Assembly (NCBI RefSeq): GCF_001483755.1
Contig: NZ_LQBK01000004.1
Span: forward strand, 498,618-562,617
Source: Kocuria rosea subsp. polaris
GTDB lineage: Bacteria; Actinomycetota; Actinomycetes; Actinomycetales; Micrococcaceae
Reading direction: 5' to 3'
Length of the DNA stretch: 64,000 bases
Shown here: positions 8,886-17,641 of the stretch, piece by piece
Layout of the letters: each line of letters opens with the position of its first letter
Numbering within the stretch: the stretch's first letter is position 1
The notes under the pieces: generated by a model
Told to the model about the DNA's origin: nothing
Databases searched by the model: none
What the model saw: only the letters and a program-made list of their open reading frames with translations
Translations under genes and position numbers: made by a program

Positions 8886-9971
8886 ATGAATCCCGAGCGC
8901 ATCACCGGCTCCGCCCCGGACGGCACCCCCGTCGTCGGGCCCGTCAACGCCGCCCTGACCCCGCGCTGGGCCGGACTGGGCACGTTCGCCCGCCTGCCGC
9001 GCACGGACGAGGTCGCGCACACGGACATCGCCGTGGTGGGCGTGCCGTTCGACGCCGGCGTCTCCTACCGGCCCGGCGCCCGGTTCGGGGCCAACCACGT
9101 CCGGGAGTCCTCCCGCCTGCTGCGCCCCTACAACCCCGCGCAGAACGTCTCCCCGTTCGCCGGGACGCAGGTCGCCGACGCCGGGGACATCGTGGCCAAC
9201 CCCTTCGACATCCCCGAGGCGATCGCCGCCATCGAGGCCCAGGCCGCGGAGCTCATGGGCGAGGACACCCGGCTCGTGGCGATCGGCGGCGACCACACCA
9301 TCGCCCTGCCGCTGCTGCGCGCCGTCCACGCCCGCCACGGCAAGGTCGCGCTGCTGCACTTCGACGCCCACCTGGACACGTGGGACACCTACTTCGGCGC
9401 CGAGTACACCCACGGCACGCCCTTCCGCCGCGCGTTCGAGGAGGGCCTGCTCGACACGGACGCGGTGTGCCACGTCGGCACCCGCGGTCCGCTCTACGGC
9501 ACCGAGGACCTCGACGACGACGCCCGCTTCGGCTTCGGCATCGTCTCCTCCGCCGACGTCATGCGGCTGGGGGTGGACGCCGTCGTGGCGCACCTGCGGG
9601 AGCGCGTCGGCGACCGCCCGCTCTACGTGTCCCTGGACATCGACGTCCTGGACCCGGCCCACGCCCCCGGCACGGGGACCCCGGAGGCCGGCGGCATGAC
9701 CAGCCGGGAGGTGCTCGAGATCCTGCGCGGGCTGCGGGGCACGCACGTGGTCGGGGCCGACGTCGTCGAGGTCGCCCCGGCCTACGACCACGCGGAGATC
9801 ACCGGGGTGGCCGCCGCGCACGTGGCCTACGAGCTCATCAGCCTCCTCGCGCTGGGCCCCGGCGCGGCCCCGGACGGGCCCGCCTACGGTCTGTCCGGGC
9901 ACGTCTACGGGGACGCCGCGCCGGGGCCGGCGCAGGGCCCGGCGCAGGAGACCTCGGGGGAGCAGCGGTGA
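8886..9971 (+). CDS. agmatinase/guanidinobutyrase-family ureohydrolase
   Basis: A 361-residue Mn-dependent ureohydrolase. All metal ligands are present: H137 in IGGDH, D160, H162 and D164 in FDAHLDTWD, and D251/D253 in [14 protein letters not shown]. The GTGTPEAGG loop is agmatinase-like. Such enzymes release urea from agmatine, guanidinobutyrate or guanidinopropionate. Next to a 2-ketoarginine-type decarboxylase, an aldehyde dehydrogenase and an aminotransferase, the best fit is guanidinobutyrase (GbuA role): 4-guanidinobutyrate to GABA plus urea. Agmatinase is the alternative, but no arginine decarboxylase is in the window. Residues 325-361 form a Gly/Pro/Ala tail absent from most homologues. 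The stop overlaps the aminotransferase start. Confidence 0.85.
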   Translation: MNPERITGSAPDGTPVVGPVNAALTPRWAGLGTFARLPRTDEVAHTDIAVVGVPFDAGVSYRPGARFGANHVRESSRLLRPYNPAQNVSPFAGTQVADAGDIVANPFDIPEAIAAIEAQAAELMGEDTRLVAIGGDHTIALPLLRAVHARHGKVALLHFDAHLDTWDTYFGAEYTHGTPFRRAFEEGLLDTDAVCHVGTRGPLYGTEDLDDDARFGFGIVSSADVMRLGVDAVVAHLRERVGDRPLYVSLDIDVLDPAHAPGTGTPEAGGMTSREVLEILRGLRGTHVVGADVVEVAPAYDHAEITGVAAAHVAYELISLLALGPGAAPDGPAYGLSGHVYGDAAPGPAQGPAQETSGEQR

Positions 9972-11191
9972 CCGGGGGCGCGGCCGTGACCCCCTGGCCC
10001 GGCCACACCTCGCTGTTCGCCCACCGCGCCGACGAGTTCCGGCCCTCCCCGGTCCGCGCCGTGTTCGAGATCGCGATGCGCCCCGGGATGATCTCCCTGG
10101 CCGGCGGGAACCCGGACATGAGCGTGCTCCCGCACGACGTCGTTGCCGCGATGGCGGCGCGGATCCTCACCGAGCGCGGGCCCGAGGTGCTGCAGTACGG
10201 CTCCGGGGCCGGGATCGAGCGCCTGCCCGGACTGGTCGTCGAGCTCATGCGCCTGCAGGGCGCGGAGACCACGCCCGACTCGATCCAGATCACCACCGGG
10301 TCCCAGGCGGGTCTCGACCTCGTGACCAAGCTGTTCTGCGACCCGGGGGACGTGGTCGTGGCCGAGGGCCCCACCTACGTGGGGGCCCTCGGCGTGTTCG
10401 GCAGCTACGAGGTCGAGGTCGCGCACGTGGACGTCGACGACGACGGGCTGGACCCCGAGGCGGTCGCCGAGCGGATCGACGGGCTGCGGGCCGCCGGCCG
10501 GCGGGTGAAGTTCGTCTACACCGTGCCGAACTTCTCCAACCCCACGGGCGTGACGACCACCGAGGACCGGCGCCGCCGGCTCGTGGAGGTCTGCGCCGAG
10601 CGCGGCGTGCTCGTCCTCGAGGACGACCCGTACGCGCTGCTCGGCTTCGACCGCGCCCACCGGCTCCCGTCCCTGTACTCGCTGGACCCCGGCACCGTGA
10701 TCCACCTGGGCAGCTTCTCCAAGATCTTCTCGCCGGGGCTGCGGGTGGGCTGGATCGCCGCGGCGCCGGCGGTGCGGGCGCGGCTGCAGATCGCGGCCGA
10801 GGCCGTGACCATCCACCCGTCCGTGCTCAGCCAGGAGCTCGCCGCGGAGTACGTGGCCGGCGAGCACTGGCGGCCCGCCCTGGACCGGGCGGTGGAGCTC
10901 TACCGGTCCCGCTGCGCCGCCATGATGGCGGCCCTCGAGCGGTTCATGCCGGCGGGGGTGCGCTGGACGCGCCCGGCCGGCGGGTTCTTCACGTGGCTGG
11001 ACCTCGACCCGGCCCTCGACCACGGGGACCTCCTGGGCCGGGCCATCGGGCACGGCGTGGTGCTCGTGCCCGGCGGGGCCTGCTACGCGGACGGGCGCGC
11101 CTCCACGAGCCTGCGCCTGGCCTACTCCGCGGCCTCGGAGGAGGACATCACCGAGGGGGTCCGGCGGCTGGGCGAGATGCTGCGCGGCTGA
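9968..11191 (+). CDS. PLP-dependent aminotransferase, class I fold
   Basis: A 407-residue fold-type I aminotransferase of the 2-aminoadipate transaminase/MocR-like branch, without the N-terminal HTH of MocR. The PLP lysine is K252 in [14 protein letters not shown]. Other cofactor contacts are N188 in [10 protein letters not shown]219 and Y222 in LEDDPYALL. The GTG at 9968 overlaps the stop of the ureohydrolase gene (GTGA) and has GGGGGAG upstream, so the two are co-translated. In this setting it would be the transaminase that starts the pathway, arginine to 2-ketoarginine (AruH role), or one that handles GABA at the end. The first is favoured because the decarboxylase requires a keto acid. 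Specificity is inference. Confidence 0.82.
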   Translation: MTGGAAVTPWPGHTSLFAHRADEFRPSPVRAVFEIAMRPGMISLAGGNPDMSVLPHDVVAAMAARILTERGPEVLQYGSGAGIERLPGLVVELMRLQGAETTPDSIQITTGSQAGLDLVTKLFCDPGDVVVAEGPTYVGALGVFGSYEVEVAHVDVDDDGLDPEAVAERIDGLRAAGRRVKFVYTVPNFSNPTGVTTTEDRRRRLVEVCAERGVLVLEDDPYALLGFDRAHRLPSLYSLDPGTVIHLGSFSKIFSPGLRVGWIAAAPAVRARLQIAAEAVTIHPSVLSQELAAEYVAGEHWRPALDRAVELYRSRCAAMMAALERFMPAGVRWTRPAGGFFTWLDLDPALDHGDLLGRAIGHGVVLVPGGACYADGRASTSLRLAYSAASEEDITEGVRRLGEMLRG

Positions 11192-11205
11192 GCGGGAGCG
11201 CGGCC

Positions 11206-11312
11206 GAGCGGCCGAGGCGGCCGCTCGGCCGAGGCGGCCGCTCGGCCACGCGCGTGGGGGAGGTCCTCGCGATCCTGCCCCGCGCGGTCCTGCCCCACGC
11301 GGTCCTGCCCCG
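11206..11312. repeat. short GC tandem repeats after the aminotransferase gene
   Basis: Two perfect 17-bp copies of GAGGCGGCCGCTCGGCC (11214-11247) can fold into hairpins with the flanking GGCCGAGC and may terminate transcription. They are followed by three imperfect 15-bp units built on GCGGTCCTGCCCC (about 11271-11312). No coding potential is apparent. Confidence 0.6.
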
Positions 11313-11357
11313 TGCCCGTGCTGCTGCGGTGTCCCCGGCAGGGGCGATACTGGCCGC

Positions 11358-12125
11358 ATGAGCGAGGAGCCGACCGGCCGGATCGGGGGCCTGTGGTCCA
11401 GCGCCCGCGGGAACGGGCCGCACTTCGTCCTGCTGCACCCCGGGGGCACGGACTCCCGCGCCCTGGGCCCACTGGTGGCGGAGCTGACCGGCCGGTACCG
11501 GGTGATCACCCCCGACCAGCGCGGGCACGGACGCACCCCCGACCGGGAGGGCCCGCTCTCCTACGCGGCGATGGCCGAGGACACCGTCGCCTTCCTCGGC
11601 GCCGCGGCCGAGACGCCGGTGCACCTGCTGGGGTTCAGCGACGGCGCCGTCGTCGCCCTGACCGTGGCGCTGCGACGGCCCGACCTGGTCCGGGACCTCG
11701 TGGTCGCGGGCGGGGTGTACCACCACGACGGCTGGGAGCCCGGCGTCCTGGCGGAGGAGGCGGAGGCGCCGGAGTTCATGGCCGACGCCTACGCGGAGGT
11801 CTCCCCGGACGGCCGCGAGCACTACGGCGAGGTCGTGGCGAAGCTGCGGCGGATGCACGCGGCGGAACCGGCCTTCACGGACGCGGACCTGGCGGACCTC
11901 GGCCTTCCCGTGCTCGTGCTCGTCGGCGACGACGACGAGGTGCGGCTCGAGCACGCCGTGGCCCTGTACCGCGCCCTGCCGCACGGGGAGCTGGCCGTGG
12001 TCCCGCACGCCTCCCACGGCGTGCTCGTCGAGAAGCCGCAGCTGTGCGCGCGGCTGATCACCGACTTCCACGCCGCCGACAAGCCGGCCGGCTTCGCCCC
12101 GAGACGGCGCCGCACGGGACGCTGA
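11358..12125 (+). CDS. alpha/beta hydrolase
   Basis: A 255-residue cytosolic hydrolase of the alpha/beta fold. The oxyanion region is LLHPGG, the nucleophile S94 lies in the elbow LLGFSDGAVV, the acid is in VLVGDDDEV and the histidine in PHASHGV. The lid region is short, as in small esterases or lactonases. GATACT lies at 11346-11351, placing the predicted transcript start on the A of the ATG, so the mRNA is probably leaderless. It stands alone between two clusters and its substrate cannot be read from the sequence. Confidence 0.85.
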   Translation: MSEEPTGRIGGLWSSARGNGPHFVLLHPGGTDSRALGPLVAELTGRYRVITPDQRGHGRTPDREGPLSYAAMAEDTVAFLGAAAETPVHLLGFSDGAVVALTVALRRPDLVRDLVVAGGVYHHDGWEPGVLAEEAEAPEFMADAYAEVSPDGREHYGEVVAKLRRMHAAEPAFTDADLADLGLPVLVLVGDDDEVRLEHAVALYRALPHGELAVVPHASHGVLVEKPQLCARLITDFHAADKPAGFAPRRRRTGR

Positions 12126-12219
12126 CCGGGCAGGCTTGGCGGGAGCGCCGGCGCCGGGCAGGATGGCCGCAACGGACCACTGTGGCCGCGCCCCTCGGGG
12201 CCGGCGCCGAGGAGGCGGG

Positions 12220-13098
12220 ATGAGCACGCGGAACCCTGGTGCGGACGTCGTGATGCCGGCGGCGTTCTTCGGGCACGGCAACCCCATGAACGCCCTGGAG
12301 GTCAACCGGTACACCTCCGCCTGGCGGGCGTTCGGGGCCTCGGTGCCGCGGCCCCGGGCGATCCTGGTGGTCAGCGCGCACTGGTACATCAACGCCACCG
12401 CGGTCACCGCGATTCCGGCGCCGCGCACGATCCACGACTTCTACGGCTTCCCGCAGGAGCTCTTCGACGTGCAGTACCCCGCCCCCGGGCTGCCGCGCCT
12501 GGTCGAGGAGATCAGCGACACCGTCCACCCCACCTGGATCGGGGCCGACGTCGACAGCTGGGGCATCGACCACGGCACCTGGTCCGTGCTCACCCACGCC
12601 TTCCCGGACGCCACGATCCCGGTGCTGCAGATGAGCATCAACGCCGACAAGCCCCTGGACTACCACCTGGACCTCGGCGCCCGCCTCGCCCCGCTGCGGG
12701 AGGCGGGCGTGCTGATCATCGCCAGCGGCAACATCGTGCACAACCTGGGCGGGATGGACTGGACGCGCACCGACGAGGGCTACGACTGGGCGCGGCGCTT
12801 CAACGAGGACGCCAAGGAGCGGATCCTCACCGACCCCACCGAGCTGGCGGCCCTGGACGCCCACCGCGACTGGGACCTGGCCGTGCCCACCCCCGACCAC
12901 TTCATCCCCTCCCTGTACCTGGCCGGGCTCGCCGGGGCCGCCGGGGCCACGGACACGGACGTGCTCGTCGACGGCTACTCCTACGGCTCCCTGTCGATGA
13001 CCGCCTACACCCTGGGCATGGATCACCTGCCGGCGGCCGGTGCGGGCGGGTCCTCCCGGCCGCCGGCCGGCCTGCCCCCGGACGGCTCCAACATCTGA
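12220..13098 (+). CDS. ygiD: DODA-type extradiol aromatic ring-opening dioxygenase
   Basis: A 292-residue member of the class III extradiol dioxygenase/4,5-DOPA dioxygenase family (LigB superfamily). Metal-ligand histidines are visible in FFGHGNPM (H19) and VSAHWY (H54), with further conserved histidines in IVHNLGGMDW and TPDHFIPSLYL. E. coli YgiD opens DOPA in vitro. The physiological substrate in bacteria is not settled, so the symbol denotes family only. The ATG at 12220 is preceded by GAGGAGG; the longer frame has no such site. It is probably a single-gene unit. Confidence 0.8.
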   Translation: MSTRNPGADVVMPAAFFGHGNPMNALEVNRYTSAWRAFGASVPRPRAILVVSAHWYINATAVTAIPAPRTIHDFYGFPQELFDVQYPAPGLPRLVEEISDTVHPTWIGADVDSWGIDHGTWSVLTHAFPDATIPVLQMSINADKPLDYHLDLGARLAPLREAGVLIIASGNIVHNLGGMDWTRTDEGYDWARRFNEDAKERILTDPTELAALDAHRDWDLAVPTPDHFIPSLYLAGLAGAAGATDTDVLVDGYSYGSLSMTAYTLGMDHLPAAGAGGSSRPPAGLPPDGSNI

Positions 13099-13269
13099 AC
13101 TCCGCGACCCGCCGCGCCCGCGACCGGCTCCCGGACGGCGGCGGCCGTGGCCGTCCGCCGGCCCGGTCGTCACCCTCCTGCTGACTATGCTCGTGGGACG
13201 ACGTCGAGGTGTTCCCCGGAGCGGTTCCCGCGGCCGCGGCAGCACGTGCGCCCCGGGGTAGGAGGCAGA

Positions 13270-14346
13270 GTGCAGACGCTGACCGTAGGAGTGCTGGCCG
13301 ACCCCGGCCTGCCGGAGAAGGTGGCCCACCGGGTGGCCGAGGACCTGCCGGGCGCGCTGTCCCAGCGCACCGGCCCGGAGGTGTCCTGGGAGGTGGAGGT
13401 CAGCCGTGAGACCCTGCCCCTGACGCCCGAGGGCGACATCCCGATCCTGGACAAGGCCGACGCGCTGCGCGAGGCGCACGGCTGGGACTGTGTGGTGTAC
13501 CTGACGGACCTGCCGCGCGACCACGACGGGGACCCCATGCTGTGCGAGGTCAGCGCGGGGGCCGCCGCCGCACTGGTCTCGCTGCCGAGCCTGGGCGCGG
13601 ACCACTTCTCCCGCAAGGCCTGCCGGCTGATGGCCGCCCTGGTCGGCGAGATCCGCAACGATGCCCGGCGCCGCCCGTCCCCGTCCGCGGTGCACGAGGC
13701 CCTGGGCCGGACGGCGGTGCGCCGCGTGTCCCCGGCGGACGGCGGGGACACCTCGTACCTCGTGCTGCCCGGGTGGGTGAACCGGCTGCGGCTGCTGATC
13801 GGCATGGTGCTGAGCAACCGTCCCGGACGGCTGCTGCCGGCCCTGGCCAGCTGCGTGGCCGCCGCCGCGGCCACCGGCGCCTTCGGCATCTTCTACGCCT
13901 CCATCTGGAACATGTCAGACGCCCTGTCCCCGGTCCGGCTGGCCATGGTCAGTCTGGTGGTCACCGCGGCGCTGAGCGGGTGGCTGATCTTCCACAACAA
14001 CCTCTGGAACCGCACCCGGGACGCCGAGGCGCCCTGGCGGGCGGGCTCGGACAACGCCTCCACGGTCATCACCGTGTGGCTGAGCGTGGCCATGATGTAC
14101 GTGCTCCTGTGGGCGATGCTCTTCGTCGTGGGCCTGGCGGTGATCGAGGCCGGCTACCTCGAGTCCCAGCTGGGGCATCCGGTGAATGTGCTGGACTACG
14201 GGCACCTGGCGTGGCTGGCCGCGTCCCTGGGCACCCTGGCCGGGGCCCTCGGCTCGAACTTCGACAGCGACGAGGCCATCCGCGAGGCCACCTACAGCCG
14301 GCGGGAGCACCAGCGCCGCCAGCTCGCCGACACCTACGAGGACTGA
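13270..14346 (+). CDS. conserved membrane protein of unknown function
   Basis: A 358-residue protein with a soluble N-terminal half (residues ~1-160) and four or five membrane spans in the C-terminal half (for example around LLPALASCVAAAAATGAFGI and TVITVWLSVAMMYVLLWAML). The soluble part contains WDCVVYLTDLPRD and a PSPSAVHEALGRTAVRRV segment; no catalytic signature is recognisable. The GTG at 13270 has GGAGG five bases upstream. The tail is charged and cytosolic (SRREHQRRQLADTYED). I do not recognise the family; similar hypothetical proteins are common in actinobacteria. Confidence 0.7.
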   Translation: MQTLTVGVLADPGLPEKVAHRVAEDLPGALSQRTGPEVSWEVEVSRETLPLTPEGDIPILDKADALREAHGWDCVVYLTDLPRDHDGDPMLCEVSAGAAAALVSLPSLGADHFSRKACRLMAALVGEIRNDARRRPSPSAVHEALGRTAVRRVSPADGGDTSYLVLPGWVNRLRLLIGMVLSNRPGRLLPALASCVAAAAATGAFGIFYASIWNMSDALSPVRLAMVSLVVTAALSGWLIFHNNLWNRTRDAEAPWRAGSDNASTVITVWLSVAMMYVLLWAMLFVVGLAVIEAGYLESQLGHPVNVLDYGHLAWLAASLGTLAGALGSNFDSDEAIREATYSRREHQRRQLADTYED

Positions 14347-14392
14347 GGGCGATGTCGCCGGCGGCCGGCCGGTTCCGTCCGGGGAGCCGGGC

Positions 14393-15619
14393 TCAGGCCA
14401 GCAGGGCCTCCGCGGCCCGGCGCCCGGAGCGCAGGGCGCCCTGGGTCGAGCCGTCGGTGCGGTGGTCACCGCACACGTAGAGGCCGTCGCCGAGGGCCAC
14501 GGGCCGGTCGGCCACGAGCCCGGGCGGCTGCTCGGGCAGCGCCCGGCGCACCTCGTGCACGGTCAGCAGGTCCCAGGCGGCGGTGTCGGCGGACCAGATC
14601 GCGGCCAGCTGCCGGCGGACGTCGGCCTCGGCCGGGAGCGCGGCGCCCCGCGGGAGCAGGGCGCTCGCCTGGATCAGCGCACGGCCGTCCGGGGTGTAGC
14701 TGGGGGCGGCGTTGCTGACCACGGCCGTGTCGATCAGCGGGCCGTCGGTCTCGCCCGGCAGGACGAGGCACCCGAGCTCCGAGGGCGCGGACTCCGCCGC
14801 GAACCACCAGGTCGCCTCGCCCTTCATGGGGGTCTCCGGCAGGTCCAGGAGCCCGGCGGCGGCAGGGGCCTCGGCGGCCACGACCACCGAGGGCGCCCGC
14901 CGGACGGCGTCGCCGGCGCCCACGGCCCACCCGTCGCCGGTGCGCCGCACCGAGTCCACACGGGTCCCGAGGACGGCGGGGGTCCGGAGCCCGTCGTGGA
15001 TCCAGTCCGGCAGCGCACCCATGCCCGCGGCCGGCAGTCCCGGCGTGCCGAGCAGGAACCAGCCGACGAGCTCGCGCACGAAGGCGGCCGAGGTGCGGCC
15101 CTCGTCCTCGAGGATCACGCCGGCCAGGAACGGCTCGAGCACCAGGTCCCGCAGCGGGCCCCGCACCCCGGCGGCGTCGAGCGAGTCGTGCCAGGCGAGG
15201 TCCCGCTCCTGCCGCCGCCGGGTGCGGGGGTCCAGACCCGTGGCGAGCCAGGCCGCCAGGGCGGGCAGCCGGCGCAGCTCCACGAGCGGGCTGCGCAGCG
15301 TGTCCGCCAGCCGGGACGGGACGCGCCGCGGATCGGCGAGGACGTCGATCCCGTCGCCGCGGCGGACACCGGCCGCGGCGTCGAACTTCTGGATCCTCAG
15401 CGCCGCGACGTCCACGCTGCGCCGCAGCTCGGTGTAGGCGGGGTTGAGCACCTGGAACCCGCGGTCGCAGCGGAAGCCGTCGACCACGTCGGTGCGGACC
15501 CGGCCCCCGACCCCGTCCGAGGCCTCCAGGACCGCCACGTCCAGTCCGTGCTGCTCGAGCAGCCGGGCGCACTGCAGGCCTGCGAGTCCGGCGCCGACGA
15601 CGACGACGTCGTGGTCCAC
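14393..15619 (-). CDS. FAD-dependent oxidoreductase of the amine oxidase/phytoene desaturase type
   Basis: A 408-residue flavoprotein with an N-terminal dinucleotide-binding motif VVVVGAGLAGLQ (residues 5-16) followed by VLEASDGVGGRVRT, the second FAD signature of the monoamine-oxidase and carotenoid-desaturase families. The C-terminus has the flavin-closing motif YVCGDHRTDGSTQGALRSG. It is shorter than CrtI (about 490) and lacks its membrane-binding features. It starts nine bases after the stop of the type III polyketide synthase gene, so the two form an operon. An oxidation or dehydrogenation of the polyketide product is the likely job; the exact reaction is unknown. Confidence 0.8.
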   Translation of the reverse strand: MDHDVVVVGAGLAGLQCARLLEQHGLDVAVLEASDGVGGRVRTDVVDGFRCDRGFQVLNPAYTELRRSVDVAALRIQKFDAAAGVRRGDGIDVLADPRRVPSRLADTLRSPLVELRRLPALAAWLATGLDPRTRRRQERDLAWHDSLDAAGVRGPLRDLVLEPFLAGVILEDEGRTSAAFVRELVGWFLLGTPGLPAAGMGALPDWIHDGLRTPAVLGTRVDSVRRTGDGWAVGAGDAVRRAPSVVVAAEAPAAAGLLDLPETPMKGEATWWFAAESAPSELGCLVLPGETDGPLIDTAVVSNAAPSYTPDGRALIQASALLPRGAALPAEADVRRQLAAIWSADTAAWDLLTVHEVRRALPEQPPGLVADRPVALGDGLYVCGDHRTDGSTQGALRSGRRAAEALLA

Positions 15620-15628
15620 GGGAACCTC

Positions 15629-16801
15629 CTAGCGGATCGGGACGGCCGCGGCGGGGTCGAGCTCCGCGGCCGGTGCGGCGACCCGGGCGGGGATGGTGAA
15701 CAGCGCCGACTCTACGGTCAGGCCCGGCCCGAACGCCAGGGCGCAGACGGTGCGGACCTCGTCCGCGGGGGCCTCGTCGATCACCTGGCGCAGGACGTGC
15801 AGGACGGTCACGCTGCTCATGTTGCCCCGCGTGGCGAGCACGTCCCGGGACTCCCGCAGCGCCTCGGGCGGCAGCCCCAGGGTGTGCTCGAGCTTGTCGA
15901 GGATGCCCCGGCCGCCCGGGTGGAGGGCCCAGTCGGTGATGCTGTCCCGGTCCACGGCGCCCTCGGGACCGTCGAGCAGGGCCTCCAGGGCGGCGTGGAT
16001 GTTGTCCTCGAGGACCTGGGGCACGGCGGCGCCGAGGATCATCTCGAACCCGGCGTCGCCGATGGTCCAGGCCATGGCCTCCTCGCCGTCCGGGATCACG
16101 AGGGTGCGGAAGCGGTCGAGCTCGAGCAGCGGCGTGACGCCCTCGGGGACCCTCGCGCTGACCACGGCCGCCGCCGCGCCGTCGGCGAAGAGGGCGGCGC
16201 CCCGGATGGCGTCCGGGTCCCGGGCCGGGCGCAGGTGCAGCGTGCACAGCTCCACGGCGACCAGCAGGACGACGGCGTCCGGGCCCGCCGTGGCGATGGA
16301 CGCGGCCTGGCGCAGTCCGATCAGCCCGCCGTGGCAGCCCATGAAGCCGATGTGCGCGCGGCGGGCGGACGGGTCGAGGCCGAGGTCCCGGACCAGGTGG
16401 TAGTCGGGGCCGGGGGCGAAGAAGCCGGTGCAGGAGACGGTCACCACGTCGGTGATCGACGCGGGGTCGAGGCCGGGGCACCGTGCGAGGGCGTCCCGCG
16501 CGGCCTCCGCGAAGAGGGCCGGGGCGCGCTCCACGTAGGTGGCGTTGCGGACGCCGGTCAGGGGCCCCAGGAACCGGCCGTCCGGGGTGATGTACGGCGA
16601 GCCGCCGCGGGCTCCGTCCTCGACCAGCTCCGGGAGCACCGTGTGCCGGCGCTCGACCCCGGAGGCGCCGAACACCGTGCGCAGCAGCCGGGCGTTGAGC
16701 CGGTCGGTGCCGGGCTGGGCCTGGTAGAGGTCCTGGGCGTCGGTCTGCTCGAGCACGTGCGGCGGGAGGGCCGTGCCGAGGGACAGGAGTGCGGGCGTCA
16801 T
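15629..16801 (-). CDS. type III polyketide synthase (chalcone/stilbene synthase family)
   Basis: A 390-residue homodimeric ketosynthase of the type III PKS family. The catalytic triad is complete: C156 in FMGCHGGL, H294 in ALHPGGRG and N327 in TRGNMSSV. The C-terminal half has LAFGPGLTVES, the usual family ending. These enzymes extend an acyl-CoA starter with malonyl-CoA and cyclise it to pyrones, resorcinols or tetrahydroxynaphthalene. The ATG at 16801 is the only good start; GGAGAGG abuts it and GATACT lies just upstream, so the mRNA is leaderless or nearly so. It is followed by an FAD oxidoreductase gene. The product is not predictable from sequence alone. Confidence 0.88.
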   Translation of the reverse strand: MTPALLSLGTALPPHVLEQTDAQDLYQAQPGTDRLNARLLRTVFGASGVERRHTVLPELVEDGARGGSPYITPDGRFLGPLTGVRNATYVERAPALFAEAARDALARCPGLDPASITDVVTVSCTGFFAPGPDYHLVRDLGLDPSARRAHIGFMGCHGGLIGLRQAASIATAGPDAVVLLVAVELCTLHLRPARDPDAIRGAALFADGAAAAVVSARVPEGVTPLLELDRFRTLVIPDGEEAMAWTIGDAGFEMILGAAVPQVLEDNIHAALEALLDGPEGAVDRDSITDWALHPGGRGILDKLEHTLGLPPEALRESRDVLATRGNMSSVTVLHVLRQVIDEAPADEVRTVCALAFGPGLTVESALFTIPARVAAPAAELDPAAAVPIR

Positions 16802-16873
16802 CCTCTCCAGTATCCGTCCTCGGGCCGACAGGTGCCACGGAGGACGCGCGGAGGGCGGTGGCGGCGCGGAGGG

Positions 16874-16907
16874 CCGGACGGGCCCGCGCACGGGCGGGCC
16901 CGTCCGG
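16874..16907 (-). terminator. hairpin terminator after the nitroreductase gene
   Basis: Perfect 14-bp arms CCGGACGGGCCCGC and GCGGGCCCGTCCGG, 7 bases past the nitroreductase stop on the minus strand. Confidence 0.6.
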
Positions 16908-16914
16908 AAGGGCC

Positions 16915-17526
16915 TCAGACGGTGCTGGTCGCGGTGTCGAAGTCCAGGCGCGGCAGCCGGTCGTGGCGCGGGGCGGCGGGGGCGCCGATGTTCACGACCA
17001 GCAGGGAGCGGCGGGTGGTCCCGGCGTGGAACTCGGCGTCCACGCCGGCGGGGTCGAACCCGCCCATGGGGCCCGCGGCGAGGCCCACGGCCCGCACGGC
17101 CAGCACGAAGTACCCGGCCTGCAGGTGGGCGTTGTCCCGGCCCATCCGCTCGCGCAGCTCCTCGTTGCCGGCGAACATCTCCTGCTTGCCGGCGGCCGGC
17201 GGGAAGACGACGGGCAGGTGCTCGTGCCAGTCCACGTCGTAGCCGAGCACCGCGACGACGGGGGCGGCGGCGGTCTTCGCCCGGTTGCCCTCGGCCATGT
17301 GGGGGAGCAGCCGCTCCCGGGCGTCCGCGGAGCGGATCCACGTGACGCGCAGCGGCTGGATGTTCATGGCGGTGGGGCCCATCCTGGCGAGCTCGAAGAT
17401 CGCGCGGAGCTGCTCGTCGGACACGGGCTCGTCGAGGAACTCGGAGGCCGTGCGGGCCTCGCGGAAGAGCAGGTCCGCGGCGAGGGCGTCGAGGGTGAGC
17501 TGGTCCTGCAGGGCGTCGAGAGCCAT
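16915..17526 (-). CDS. nitroreductase family protein, RutE-like
   Basis: A 203-residue FMN-dependent nitroreductase fold protein most like malonic semialdehyde reductase RutE (MALDALQDQLTLDALAADLL, REARTASEFLDEPVSDEQL, LARMGPTAMNIQPLR, AAGPMGGFDPAGVD). Members reduce aldehydes, quinones or nitro compounds with NAD(P)H. No other rut pyrimidine genes are nearby, so the RutE role is only a family label. The ATG at 17526 is preceded by AAAGGAC. The gene is divergent from a DoxX-like membrane protein, with a GTGTACAC palindrome between them that suggests redox- or quinone-responsive control. Confidence 0.8.
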   Translation of the reverse strand: MALDALQDQLTLDALAADLLFREARTASEFLDEPVSDEQLRAIFELARMGPTAMNIQPLRVTWIRSADARERLLPHMAEGNRAKTAAAPVVAVLGYDVDWHEHLPVVFPPAAGKQEMFAGNEELRERMGRDNAHLQAGYFVLAVRAVGLAAGPMGGFDPAGVDAEFHAGTTRRSLLVVNIGAPAAPRHDRLPRLDFDTATSTV

Positions 17527-17550
17527 GGGATGTCCTTTCGGGTGCACGCA

Positions 17551-17571
17551 CTTACTGGTGTACACGTCAAC
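17551..17571. promoter_or_regulatory. candidate operator/promoter of the nitroreductase gene
   Basis: The palindrome GTGTACAC (17558-17565) follows a TTGACG element on the minus strand (about 17571-17566) and is flanked by CTTACT. This is the arrangement expected for a repressor site just upstream of the nitroreductase. No regulator gene is adjacent. Confidence 0.35.
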
Positions 17572-17641
17572 AAAGCGGGAGGCCGGTCTATGCCGGGAAG
17601 GACTGTGCGGTCCGTCACGCCGCGGTGGGTACGCTGGCCCC

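Noticed and set aside
12136..12219. Longer N-terminus for the DODA-type dioxygenase
   Set aside because: The ATG at 12220 has a strong GAGGAGG site and the extension is not conserved-looking.
16915..17526. Pyrimidine-degrading rut operon
   Set aside because: Only a RutE-like nitroreductase is found, with no rutA-rutG neighbours; the NCS1 permease is 10 kb away in another operon.
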